Shown: one piece after another, positions 11,357 through 19,776 of the stretch
How positions within the stretch are numbered: position 1 is the stretch's first letter
How the letters are laid out: the number at the start of each line of letters is the position of its first letter
The notes under the pieces: generated by a model
What the model was told of the DNA's origin: nothing
Seen by the model: the letters and a program-made list of their open reading frames with translations, nothing else
The model's database searches: none
Position numbers and translations under genes: made by a program
Assembly: GCA_959607715.1 (NCBI GenBank)
Contig: CAUHNN010000008.1
Coordinates: 1-64,000 of the forward strand
Length of the DNA stretch: 64,000 bases
Source: an uncultured Eggerthella sp.
Lineage (GTDB): Bacteria; Actinomycetota; Coriobacteriia; Coriobacteriales; Eggerthellaceae
Direction: 5' to 3'

Positions 11357-12823
11357 CTATTCCAAAGCGAAAGGGGCGATCTTCCCCTCAGGCAGAAAAC
11401 TCTTGGCTTTCATACTATCAGGAATCTCCACCGGGTAACGTCCCGTAAAGCAAGCGTCGCAGAATCCGGAGTGGCTCGCATGCACCGAATCCCGCAATCC
11501 CTCGATGGAGATGAAGGCCAGCGAATCGCATCCTATGAAGTCGCACATCTCGTCGTTGTCCATGTTCGCCGCGATGAGCTGATCCTGGGTATCGGTATCG
11601 ATACCGTAGAAACACGGCCACCTGACCTCCGGGGAGACGATGCGCAGATGGACCTCGCGGGCACCTGCGTCGCGCAGCATGTCGACGAGTTTCCTCGAAG
11701 TATTGCCGCGCACGATCGAATCATCGAGAACGACGAGACGTTTGCCCGCGATAACGGAAGGCAGCGGGTTGAGCTTGATCCTGATCCCCATCTGCCTCAT
11801 CTCATCGGTAGGCTCGATGAAGGTTCTTCCGACATAGCGGTTCTTGACGATGCCGTCGCTGTAGGGGATACCGCTCTCCTGCGCATAGCCCATCGCGCAC
11901 GGAAGCCCGGAATCGGGAACGCCGAGAACGAGATCGGCGTCAACGGGAGCCTCGCGCGCGAGGATGCGACCCATCTCGCGACGAGACTGGTAGACGCTCT
12001 GCCCATCCAATACGGAATCGGGTCGAGCGAAATAAACGTACTCGAACAGGCAGCTCGCACGCGGACCAGGCCGCACGCCCTCCTCGCTCACCAAGCCCTC
12101 CTCGTTGATGCGAATGAGCTCGCCGGGAGCGACTTCCCGAACGAACTGGGCGCCGATGATGTCAAGACCGCACGTTTCGGAGGACACGACCCACCCGCGC
12201 TCCCCCGGCAACTTGCCGAGGACGAGCGGACGGATCCCGTTCGGATCGCGGAACGCATACAGGGAATCGGGGCTGACGAGGACCATCGCGTAAGCGCCCT
12301 CTATCATGCTCATGGCCGCACGGATCCCCTCGCGCAGCGAATGGGTCTTCTTGGTGGTTTCGCCGATGATCTTGGCAGCAGCCTCGGAATCGGTGCCCGC
12401 GCGCAAGGAAATGCCCGCATCGACAAGGGACGCCTTGAGGCGTACGGTGTTGACGAGCGTCCCGTTGTGCGCAAGGGCGACGAGCACTTCATCGATGGCC
12501 GAGATATGAGGTTGGGCAGCCTCCCAGGAAGCAACGCCACCGCTCGTTGAGTAACGAACATGGCCGATGGCGACCTTGCCCTTGAGCGCCGCAAGGGACG
12601 CCTCGTTGAAGACCTGGGTCACAAGCCCAAGGTCTTTCGATGCCAAAACGGTTTCCCCGTCCCCGACGGCGATGCCGGCCGACTCCTGGCCGCGATGCTG
12701 CAGGGCCTGCAGTCCGAAGCAGGTCATACGGGCGACGTCTTCGCCGGGTGCAAAGACGCCGAAGACGCCGCATTCCTCCTCAAGCCTGTCGGGTCGCTCT
12801 CCGGGGAATGCTGCGGTACTCAT
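11357..12823 (-). CDS. purF: amidophosphoribosyltransferase ([4Fe-4S] type)
   Basis: This 488-residue enzyme starts purine synthesis by making phosphoribosylamine from PRPP and glutamine. The N-terminal Ntn glutaminase has its nucleophile in EEECGVFGVF (Cys18), so a short propeptide is probably removed. The PRPP loop reads VVLDDSIVRG. Cysteines in SSETCGLD, RWPCFYG and the closing FCDACF match the four iron-sulfur ligands of the B. subtilis type, which makes the enzyme oxygen-sensitive. ATG at 12823 lies two bases after the stop of the sortase gene, with AAGGAGG inside the sortase 3' end, so the two are translationally linked. Confidence 0.97.
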   Translation of the reverse strand: MSTAAFPGERPDRLEEECGVFGVFAPGEDVARMTCFGLQALQHRGQESAGIAVGDGETVLASKDLGLVTQVFNEASLAALKGKVAIGHVRYSTSGGVASWEAAQPHISAIDEVLVALAHNGTLVNTVRLKASLVDAGISLRAGTDSEAAAKIIGETTKKTHSLREGIRAAMSMIEGAYAMVLVSPDSLYAFRDPNGIRPLVLGKLPGERGWVVSSETCGLDIIGAQFVREVAPGELIRINEEGLVSEEGVRPGPRASCLFEYVYFARPDSVLDGQSVYQSRREMGRILAREAPVDADLVLGVPDSGLPCAMGYAQESGIPYSDGIVKNRYVGRTFIEPTDEMRQMGIRIKLNPLPSVIAGKRLVVLDDSIVRGNTSRKLVDMLRDAGAREVHLRIVSPEVRWPCFYGIDTDTQDQLIAANMDNDEMCDFIGCDSLAFISIEGLRDSVHASHSGFCDACFTGRYPVEIPDSMKAKSFLPEGKIAPFALE

Positions 12824-12825
12824 GA

Positions 12826-13941
12826 TTAGGCTGCCTCCTTGAGGTTGCTGTCCATCTGCTTATTCTCATCCTGCGACAACGTCGTGGTCGCGTTTTCATC
12901 GGCATCGAGGTACGGGTCGCTCGAAACAGTAGTCTCGACGACCGAAGCGAACAGGACCGCACGACCATCGGCCTGCGAATACTCGCAGGTCGAGAAGAAC
13001 ATCGACTGTTTGATGTCCATAGGGCCCAAGACGTCTCCGCTCTGGGAAACAACGCTCCTATCGATCTTGTCCTGGAGATAGGATCGATACGCCTGGTCGT
13101 CGGCGAAAGAGGTCTCGACGATGGCATCAGACCCCGTCGTCTTCACCAGGGCGAACGTCTTCAGGCGGTAATTACCGCTTGGCGTCAGCACGTAGATGTC
13201 GCGATGGGAGTTGAAGAGATCCTGGTCAACGAAATCCGCGAAGGTAGCGAACATGGAGCCGTCGTTCATGTGATGCCCGTACAACGCGCTGTTTCGATCG
13301 GAAAAGCCAGGGTCGTTGCTCGAATCGAGAAAGATGGTTCCGGCCGACGCAAGCCAACCGGTCGATCCATCGAATGCCTTATGGAGATACTCCTCGTTGT
13401 CGTCGCCTTGAACGACCGGGTAGTTGACCTCGGTCCCGGGGACATAGATCCATGCGACGATATCGGGGTTGATGGCGCGAAGGCTGCTCCAGTCGACCGT
13501 AAGATCGGAAAGGGCGAGGTTCTCGTCCTCCGAAACCTGTGCGTAGCCGGTCAGCCCATCGTAGGCGTTCTGCTGGGCCCAGTACTGATAGACGATGGCG
13601 CCAAGCGCCGAAAGAGAGGCGATGAGCACCACGATGGCCGCGACGAAGACGATACGCCACAAACGCTGCTTGCCCGAAGGTGCGGCGGATGCGCGAGCGG
13701 CGCTGCCATACGCCGAGCGGGAATAGCGCATATGCTCATCGGATGAGGAAAGGGTAGCCGGCGAAGGAGGAACGGCGGATGCGCGGGAGGCCTTCGGCGA
13801 AACGATCGGGGAAGGCACCTTCGCCGAGGAAGAACGATCGCGCGAAACGGGGCGAGCGCCTGAAGGCTGCGACGGGGTGTGCCCCTCCACGCGAGCATGC
13901 GCTCCGCGAGGAAGCTCATTTCGTTTTCTCTTGTCCGCCAC
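12826..13941 (-). CDS. class B sortase
   Basis: The 371-residue protein has a long Ser/Ala/Arg-rich cytoplasmic N-terminus (1-92), one transmembrane helix (about 96-118) and an extracellular sortase domain. The catalytic His lies in the GHHM motif (His223), the Cys in FFSTCEYS (Cys319), and a following Arg about eight residues later completes the triad. The spacing and the class-B-like YPVVQG block place it with SrtB-type transpeptidases. No sorting-signal substrate lies nearby. It is the first gene of the purine operon, two bases before purF. A role in wall anchoring is the family inference. Confidence 0.88.
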   Translation of the reverse strand: MADKRKRNELPRGAHARVEGHTPSQPSGARPVSRDRSSSAKVPSPIVSPKASRASAVPPSPATLSSSDEHMRYSRSAYGSAARASAAPSGKQRLWRIVFVAAIVVLIASLSALGAIVYQYWAQQNAYDGLTGYAQVSEDENLALSDLTVDWSSLRAINPDIVAWIYVPGTEVNYPVVQGDDNEEYLHKAFDGSTGWLASAGTIFLDSSNDPGFSDRNSALYGHHMNDGSMFATFADFVDQDLFNSHRDIYVLTPSGNYRLKTFALVKTTGSDAIVETSFADDQAYRSYLQDKIDRSVVSQSGDVLGPMDIKQSMFFSTCEYSQADGRAVLFASVVETTVSSDPYLDADENATTTLSQDENKQMDSNLKEAA

Positions 13942-14002
13942 GAAACCACCTTACCGCGCCATCGGCGCTTGCCTTCAACTCAACCTGCCCGCCGAAACCC
14001 GT

Positions 14003-14024
14003 ACAGGCAGGAAGAATAGCCTGT
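14003..14024 (-). terminator. weak hairpin between the PPK2 gene and the sortase-purine operon
   Basis: ACAGGC and GCCTGT pair around a ten-base loop. There is no T tract after it, so termination would be weak and some read-through into the sortase gene is possible. Confidence 0.3.
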
Positions 14025-14040
14025 CCATATTAAATCAATC

Positions 14041-15741
14041 TCAGAAAACATCGAGTCGTTTTTCTATCGCTTCATTGATGATGCGTAAAGCTTTAACACG
14101 GGCGTAATACTTGTCGTCCGACTCGAGGATGATCCACGGTGCATTCTGGGTGGAGGTCAGGCGGAACATGTCCTCGACGGCGGAATGATACTGAGGGTAT
14201 TTGTCGCGGTTGCGCCAGTCCTCGGAAGTGATCTTCCAGCGCTTCTCGGGATTCTGCTCACGCGCCTCGAAACGGGCGAGCTGCGTTTCGGGGGAAACCT
14301 CGACCCAGAACTTCAGGAGAATGGCTCCCCACTCGACGAGATCGCGCTCGAATTCGTTGATCTCCTCGTAGGCGCGCGACCACTGGGCCGGGGACGCGAA
14401 ACCCTCGACGCGTTCGACGAGGACGCGACCATACCAGCTGCGATCGTAGATGCCCACGTGCCCCGCCTTCGGCAACCGCGTCCAGTAACGCCACAAAAAC
14501 GGATGGAGAAGCTCTGGCTTGGTGGGAGCAGGGCTAGGGTAAATGGTATAGGAGCGGGCATCGAGCGCCTGGGCGACCCTCTTGATGCTGCCACCCTTGC
14601 CCGCGGCATCCCATCCCTCGTAGACGATCATCATCGGAATGCGCTTGATGTAGAGCTCGAGCTCAAGGCGGCGAAGGCGCTTCTGCTCGGCCTTCATCTG
14701 GAGTTTGTAGTCCGAGCGACTCAGAGCAAGGCCGTGATCGACCTCATCGAGGGACGGGACGATATCGCTCGCAGCGAAGCGCGTCATATGGGAAGCGTGG
14801 CGATGCGCTTCACGCGCTTCGGCCAACGAACGCTCCAAGAGCAACGCGTTCTCCTCGGCCGTTCGGCTGCGCTCGTCGCCCTTGCGCGACAGCTCCTCGG
14901 CCGCCGCGGAATTCTCGCGCGCCTTCTTCTCCGCCTCGATAGCTGCGTTGTCCTGAGGCTTGCTCAGCTCGCTTTCGAGTGCATCAACGAGCGCCTGAAC
15001 GACGCGCAGGTTCACGCGACGGTGATCTTCAGCGTCGAGCAGAATCCAAGGGGCGACCTTGAAATTGGAACGGTTGAGCATCTCGTCGTAGATGCGATAC
15101 GTCTGCTCGTAATGCTCGATCTGCTTAATGTCCTTGCGGTCGACGCGCCATTTCGTCGAAGGGTCGCTGTAGAGGCTGATCAGGCGCTCGCGCTGGGTCT
15201 TCTCGCTGATGTGGAGGAAGAACTTGATGACGATATAGCCGTCGTTGCGAAGCTGGGTCTCGAAATCCTCGATGGTGGGAACGACGCGCTGGGCCTTCGC
15301 CTGAAGCGCCTGGCGATCCTTACGGGAAAGCTTCCCCTTGCCCGGCAAGGCGTTGATGACATGCTGGGCCATGACCGAATACCATCCGCGGTCGTAGAAG
15401 GTCATGCTCCCTCGCGCTCCGAGCGCCTTCCAGAACTGCTGCATGATGGGGTAATACCCCGAGGCGCCGAACCCGTCGTCGGCGACGAGCGCCGCTTCCT
15501 CCTCGTCGAAATCCTCGGTGACGTAGACTGAAGTGTCTCGGGCGTCGAGATGGTAGATGATGTCCGAGATGCGGCTCCCCTTGCCAGCACCCTTCCATCC
15601 TTCGAAAAGCACCACGACGCCCAGTTCGCGTTTCTTCGCCTCCTGCTGAAGAACCACCAGGCGATTCATCAGCTCCTTGAAGCGAGTCTTGTACTCTTCC
15701 TTCTCAACCTTAGGACCGCCCATGCGCAGCGTCTCAAGCAT
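14041..15741 (-). CDS. two-domain PPK2-family polyphosphate kinase (probable polyphosphate:AMP phosphotransferase)
   Basis: The 566-residue protein contains two tandem PPK2 domains. Domain 1 (about 10-260) has Walker A EGWKGAGKG at 47-55 and a degenerate DRGWYS lid at 117-122. Domain 2 (about 345-566) has EGWDAAGKG at 375-383 and the intact DRSWYGR lid at 433-439. A charged, probably coiled-coil linker (about 265-320) joins them. Two-domain PPK2 proteins are class II enzymes that use polyphosphate to phosphorylate AMP to ADP, so this activity is inferred. It is divergent from ppx-ppk1 across 129 bases, which gives a complete make-use-degrade set for polyphosphate. Confidence 0.9.
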   Translation of the reverse strand: MLETLRMGGPKVEKEEYKTRFKELMNRLVVLQQEAKKRELGVVVLFEGWKGAGKGSRISDIIYHLDARDTSVYVTEDFDEEEAALVADDGFGASGYYPIMQQFWKALGARGSMTFYDRGWYSVMAQHVINALPGKGKLSRKDRQALQAKAQRVVPTIEDFETQLRNDGYIVIKFFLHISEKTQRERLISLYSDPSTKWRVDRKDIKQIEHYEQTYRIYDEMLNRSNFKVAPWILLDAEDHRRVNLRVVQALVDALESELSKPQDNAAIEAEKKARENSAAAEELSRKGDERSRTAEENALLLERSLAEAREAHRHASHMTRFAASDIVPSLDEVDHGLALSRSDYKLQMKAEQKRLRRLELELYIKRIPMMIVYEGWDAAGKGGSIKRVAQALDARSYTIYPSPAPTKPELLHPFLWRYWTRLPKAGHVGIYDRSWYGRVLVERVEGFASPAQWSRAYEEINEFERDLVEWGAILLKFWVEVSPETQLARFEAREQNPEKRWKITSEDWRNRDKYPQYHSAVEDMFRLTSTQNAPWIILESDDKYYARVKALRIINEAIEKRLDVF

Positions 15742-15799
15742 AGCGATTCCCCCTCGAGCCCTCGTTTAACAAACATGTCACAATAGATGCTACCCCACT

Positions 15800-15832
15800 T
15801 TGACAAGCTGAAATATAGTAATTGGTTACAAT
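15800..15832 (+). promoter_or_regulatory. divergent regulatory region of ppx-ppk1 and the PPK2 gene
   Basis: The 129-base gap (15742-15870) is AT-rich in the middle. On the plus strand TTGACA (15800-15805) and TACAAT (15827-15832) are present but 21 bases apart, too far for one standard promoter, so TACAAT may work with a poorer -35. A minus-strand TTGTCA overlaps the same place. No operator is evident. Confidence 0.4.
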
Positions 15833-15870
15833 CCCTCTACTTTTAAGCATCGCGCAAGGAGTACCGACAC

Positions 15871-16812
15871 ATGGCACGTTACGGAATCATCGACCTCGGC
15901 TCTAACACCATTCGCCTGTGCATATACGAAGTGAGCCGTGCCGAAAGGCGCCCCCTCCAAAGACGCGACATCAGCATCCTGCTCAACTACAAGATCATGG
16001 CCGGCCTCGCCTCCCATGTGAAGGACGGCTTGATGACCGAATCGGGCATCAAGCGCGCCATTAAGACCATAAACTCCCACCTCAAGCGTGCCTCCCACTT
16101 CTCCTGCAATCGCATCGACATCTTCGCGACGGCCGTCTTGCGCAACTGCGAGAACGCCATCGAGGCGACGGCCGCCATCGAGGCGGGGATCGGCATGCGC
16201 ATCTCCACCCTATCCAACGAAGAGGAAGCCCATCTCGGATTCCTCGGCGCGAAGCTCGACCGAACCATGTCTGAAGGGACCATGGTCGACATCGGCGGCG
16301 GCTCAACAGAGCTTACCCACATCGCGGACGGACTCGATCTCGACAAGTCGAGCATTCCGCTCGGATCGCTCTCCTCGTTCGCCGCCCATGTGCAGGGGCT
16401 CATGCCGACCCTCGATGAGCTCGACGCCATTCGAGAGGATTTTCATTCTCTGGTGGAAGAAGTGAACGCCGAATCGTTTTGCGCCGAGCGTCTCTTCGGC
16501 ATCGGCGGGTCCATCCGATCGGCCGCAAAGATCTATGGGGACCTGTGCAATGACGGCGATCGATTCGATTACCTCCTACCGGAGCACCTGAAGGCGATCT
16601 TTGCCCTCTACGCCGAAGAACCCGACTCCTTTGCCCATAACGCCCTGCGCACCGTGCCCGACCGTATCCACACCTTCCTGCCGGGCTGCGCGATCATCGA
16701 CGAGGTCTTCTCCATTACCGGAGCAAGCCGCCTCGACATCTGCCGCTACGGCGTTCGCGAAGGCTATCTTGCCGAACGGGTCCTCGTAACGCACGTCAGC
16801 GCCGAGGAATAG
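15871..16812 (+). CDS. Ppx/GppA phosphatase family exopolyphosphatase
   Basis: The 313-residue product has the ASKHA actin-like fold of exopolyphosphatase and pppGpp phosphatase. Phosphate-1 motif IIDLGSNTIRLCIY is at 6-19, the phosphate-2 motif VDIGGGSTELT is near residue 140, and an FATAVLRN block is near 90. It is the short, two-domain form without the HD and C-terminal domains of E. coli Ppx. Hydrolysis of terminal phosphates from polyphosphate is the best guess because ppk1 follows 135 bases downstream; pppGpp could also be a substrate. ATG at 15871 follows AAGGAG. Confidence 0.88.
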   Translation: MARYGIIDLGSNTIRLCIYEVSRAERRPLQRRDISILLNYKIMAGLASHVKDGLMTESGIKRAIKTINSHLKRASHFSCNRIDIFATAVLRNCENAIEATAAIEAGIGMRISTLSNEEEAHLGFLGAKLDRTMSEGTMVDIGGGSTELTHIADGLDLDKSSIPLGSLSSFAAHVQGLMPTLDELDAIREDFHSLVEEVNAESFCAERLFGIGGSIRSAAKIYGDLCNDGDRFDYLLPEHLKAIFALYAEEPDSFAHNALRTVPDRIHTFLPGCAIIDEVFSITGASRLDICRYGVREGYLAERVLVTHVSAEE

Positions 16813-16947
16813 AATCGCCGAAAGCTCACCTACCTGCATGCTCGCCTCGGGGAAACGGGCCCCTGTAAAGTGAAAACGGGTACAATGGACCTCATAGAGG
16901 GCTCTGCCCTTCTACGAGGGGAAACACATATTTAAGGGGTAACCACC

Positions 16948-19695
16948 ATGGAAGCTAAAGAAAAGAACGCCCTGGGCGACTCGGGCACGACTCACCCCAA
17001 GAAATCGAAGACCGACAAAGCCATCGCTCTTCCCTACATGCAAAATCGCGAGCTGTCTTGGCTTAATTTCAACAAGCGCGTTCTCGATCAAGGAGAGGAT
17101 CGCAACGTCCCGCTCCTTCAACGCCTGACGTTCGTCTCCATCTTCTCGAGCAACCTGCAGGAATTCTTCATGGTTCGCGTGGGAAGCTTGACCGACCTTG
17201 CGCTGGTCAAAAAGGAGCTTCGCGACAACAAGACGCTCATGACCCCCGACGAGCAGCTTCTCGCCATCTACGAACGCTGCCACGAGCTCTATCCCGAACA
17301 GGAGCGCATCTTCGCCGCACTGCAAGGTCAGCTTGCCGAGTACGGCATCCGCCAGCTGCAGCCGGCGGACCTCTCGAAAGAACAGGCCGAATACCTTCAT
17401 GAATACCTGAAGGCCCAGGTCGTTCCATACCTGTCGCCCCAAATCATCAACTCGCGCCACCCCTTCCCCCATCTCGAGAACGGTGCGCTCTACGTGCTGC
17501 TGCGCCTCGATGAGAAAGTGGAGCGCAAGAGCACCAAAAACGAAGAGGGCAAGAAGAAGGAGAAGAACCTCGGCGCCGACGACGCCACCTTCGGCCTGGT
17601 CCCCCTTCCCCGCCAAGCCAAACGCGTAATCCCCCTTCCAGGCGAAGGTACGCAGTTTATCCTTCTCGAGAACGCACTCAAAACCATCGCCGACGAGGTC
17701 TTCTCGATGTACACCACGAAACGCGCGAGCGTCATCTGCGTCACGCGCAACGCCGACATCGATCCCAACGACGGCACCGAAGAGGACATGGACTACGACT
17801 ACCGCGAGCACATGAAGCGCATCCTCAAGAAGCGTGCGCGCCTCGCCCCGGTTCGCCTCGAAACGGATACGCCGCTCTCCGCCGTCACCGAGAAGTTTCT
17901 CCTCAAGCGCCTCGAACTCAAGCCCTACCAGGTCTACGTCACCAGCGTTCCGCTCGACATGGGCTACGCCTGGGGCCTGCCGAGCATGGTTCCAAGCGAA
18001 ACCGCCGCTCTCATCTCCGACGAGCCCTTCACTCCTCAGTGGCCCGCTTGCCTCGACAAGAACCGCCCGATCATCGAGCAGGTCTGCGAGAAAGATGCCC
18101 TGCTCTCTTACCCATACGAAAGCATGGATCCCTTCATCTCCCTGTTGCGCGAGGCATCGGTCGATCCAAGCGTCATCTCCATCAAGATCACGCTCTATCG
18201 CCTGGCAAGCCAGTCGCATCTCGCCGAAGCGCTCGTCAACGCAGCCGAGAACGGCAAGGAAGTCACCGCCCTCTTCGAGCTGCGCGCACGCTTCGACGAG
18301 TCGAACAACATCGAATGGTCGCAGCGCTTCGAGGAAGCGGGCGCCAACGTGATCTACGGCTTCCACGACTTCAAGGTTCACTCGAAGATCTGCACCATCA
18401 CCCGCCACACCAACAAGGGGCTGCAACACATCACCCAGCTCGGAACGGGCAACTACAACGAGAAGACCTCGAAACTCTACACCGACTTCTCCTACATCAC
18501 CACCGATGAGGGCATCGGAAAAGACGCAGCCGAGTTTTTCCGCAACATGAGCCTGGAAAACGCCTCCGACAGCTACCGGAAGCTGTCGGTTGCGCCGCTG
18601 CAAATCAAACCTATGATCCTAAAGAAGATTGACGAGCAGATCGCACTTGCGAAGGCGGGCAAGCCGTGTGGCCTTCTTTTCAAGACGAACTCGGTGACGG
18701 ACAAGGACATCATCGACAAGATCGCGAAAGCATCCCAGGCGGGGGTCAAAACGACGCTATTCGTTCGCGGAATCTCCTGCATCGTCCCCGGCGTCGAAGG
18801 CTACACCGACAACGTCGAGGTCGTCTCGATCGTCGGGCGTCTCCTCGAGCACAGCCGCATCTACGCGTTCGGCGATCGCGCATCGCGCGAAATATACCTG
18901 TCGAGCGCCGACCTCATGACGCGCAACATGGAAAAGCGCGTCGAGATCACCTGGCCCATCCAGGACGAAGCGCTCAAGGCTCAGATCAACGACTACCTCG
19001 ATATCTCGCTTTCCGACACGGCGAAGCTCCGCATGCTGAAAAACGACCTCAACTTCACGCCTCTCGGCTATTTCGCCGCACGCAACGAAGAGGGTGCACC
19101 CGAAGAATTCAATTCCCAGGACTACCTCATCAAGAAAGCCCACGCAGATTACGAGCTGTCGGTTGCCCAGCGTGAAGAACAGGCCGCTCAGCGCAGCGCG
19201 ACGGCTCGCGCCCAACGCGTACGCGACCGCGAGATCCTCGCAGCCCAAGCGCGCGAGGCGGAGCAGGAGCAGGAAAACGCCTACCTCCCGACCGAACCTG
19301 GGCCCCAAACCTCGGCCGATGAGCCCGAGGTCGAGGCCGCGTCGGAAGAAAATGCCGCACCCGTTGCCGATGTCTCCACCGAGCCCGAAGCCCTGCATGG
19401 CGACGAAGCGGAAGCCGAACCCGAGACCCCCGTTTCCATCAGCACCGACGACAAGCGAACGGAAGCCGTCGAGCATCCCTTCATCGGCATAGAAGAAATC
19501 GAACCGGGCGTTGCAGGGCCGATCGCGGCCGACAAACCCGCTGCAGCAGCCCCCGAGATGGAGCCTATCGTTGCTCCAGCGGAGGTCCTGCCCGTAAGCG
19601 AAGCGACGTCGAGCTCCAGCGACGCCATTCAACTCGTCCCGAAGAAGCCGAGCTTCTGGCAGCGACTGAAGTTCCTCTTCACCGGGAAACTGTAG
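16948..19695 (+). CDS. ppk1: polyphosphate kinase 1 with a long acidic C-terminal tail
   Basis: PPK1 makes inorganic polyphosphate from ATP. The N-domain motif NRELSWLNFNKRVL is near residue 33. The autophosphorylated histidine is His478 (KVHSKI) and the second essential histidine His635 (LEHSRIYAF). The catalytic core ends near residue 710, as in the 688-residue E. coli enzyme. A further 200 residues follow: a basic helical part (about 730-770), an acidic Ala/Glu/Pro-rich disordered part (about 775-895), and a short amphipathic end rich in Trp, Phe, Leu and Lys. A TACAAT box at 16881-16886 may be its promoter. A strong terminator follows 25 bases after the stop codon. Confidence 0.96.
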   Translation: MEAKEKNALGDSGTTHPKKSKTDKAIALPYMQNRELSWLNFNKRVLDQGEDRNVPLLQRLTFVSIFSSNLQEFFMVRVGSLTDLALVKKELRDNKTLMTPDEQLLAIYERCHELYPEQERIFAALQGQLAEYGIRQLQPADLSKEQAEYLHEYLKAQVVPYLSPQIINSRHPFPHLENGALYVLLRLDEKVERKSTKNEEGKKKEKNLGADDATFGLVPLPRQAKRVIPLPGEGTQFILLENALKTIADEVFSMYTTKRASVICVTRNADIDPNDGTEEDMDYDYREHMKRILKKRARLAPVRLETDTPLSAVTEKFLLKRLELKPYQVYVTSVPLDMGYAWGLPSMVPSETAALISDEPFTPQWPACLDKNRPIIEQVCEKDALLSYPYESMDPFISLLREASVDPSVISIKITLYRLASQSHLAEALVNAAENGKEVTALFELRARFDESNNIEWSQRFEEAGANVIYGFHDFKVHSKICTITRHTNKGLQHITQLGTGNYNEKTSKLYTDFSYITTDEGIGKDAAEFFRNMSLENASDSYRKLSVAPLQIKPMILKKIDEQIALAKAGKPCGLLFKTNSVTDKDIIDKIAKASQAGVKTTLFVRGISCIVPGVEGYTDNVEVVSIVGRLLEHSRIYAFGDRASREIYLSSADLMTRNMEKRVEITWPIQDEALKAQINDYLDISLSDTAKLRMLKNDLNFTPLGYFAARNEEGAPEEFNSQDYLIKKAHADYELSVAQREEQAAQRSATARAQRVRDREILAAQAREAEQEQENAYLPTEPGPQTSADEPEVEAASEENAAPVADVSTEPEALHGDEAEAEPETPVSISTDDKRTEAVEHPFIGIEEIEPGVAGPIAADKPAAAAPEMEPIVAPAEVLPVSEATSSSSDAIQLVPKKPSFWQRLKFLFTGKL

Positions 19696-19720
19696 GCCCA
19701 GACCGCCTTATATCGCCAAC

Positions 19721-19750
19721 AAAAAGCCATCCCGCAAGGGATGGCTTTTT
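19721..19750. terminator. bidirectional terminator between ppk1 and the DEAD-box helicase
   Basis: AAAAAGCCATCCC and GGGATGGCTTTTT form a 13-bp stem with a GCAA tetraloop. Because both ends are A/T runs, it can stop transcripts from both convergent genes. Confidence 0.93.
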
Positions 19751-19776
19751 TCATTGACACTATCAGGCAACCGCGA

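Noticed and set aside
10026..12550. Two long plus-strand frames (389 and 413 codons) opposite purM and purF
   Set aside because: They mirror genuine purine genes with all catalytic motifs; their translations are Arg/His/Asp-rich shadow sequences.
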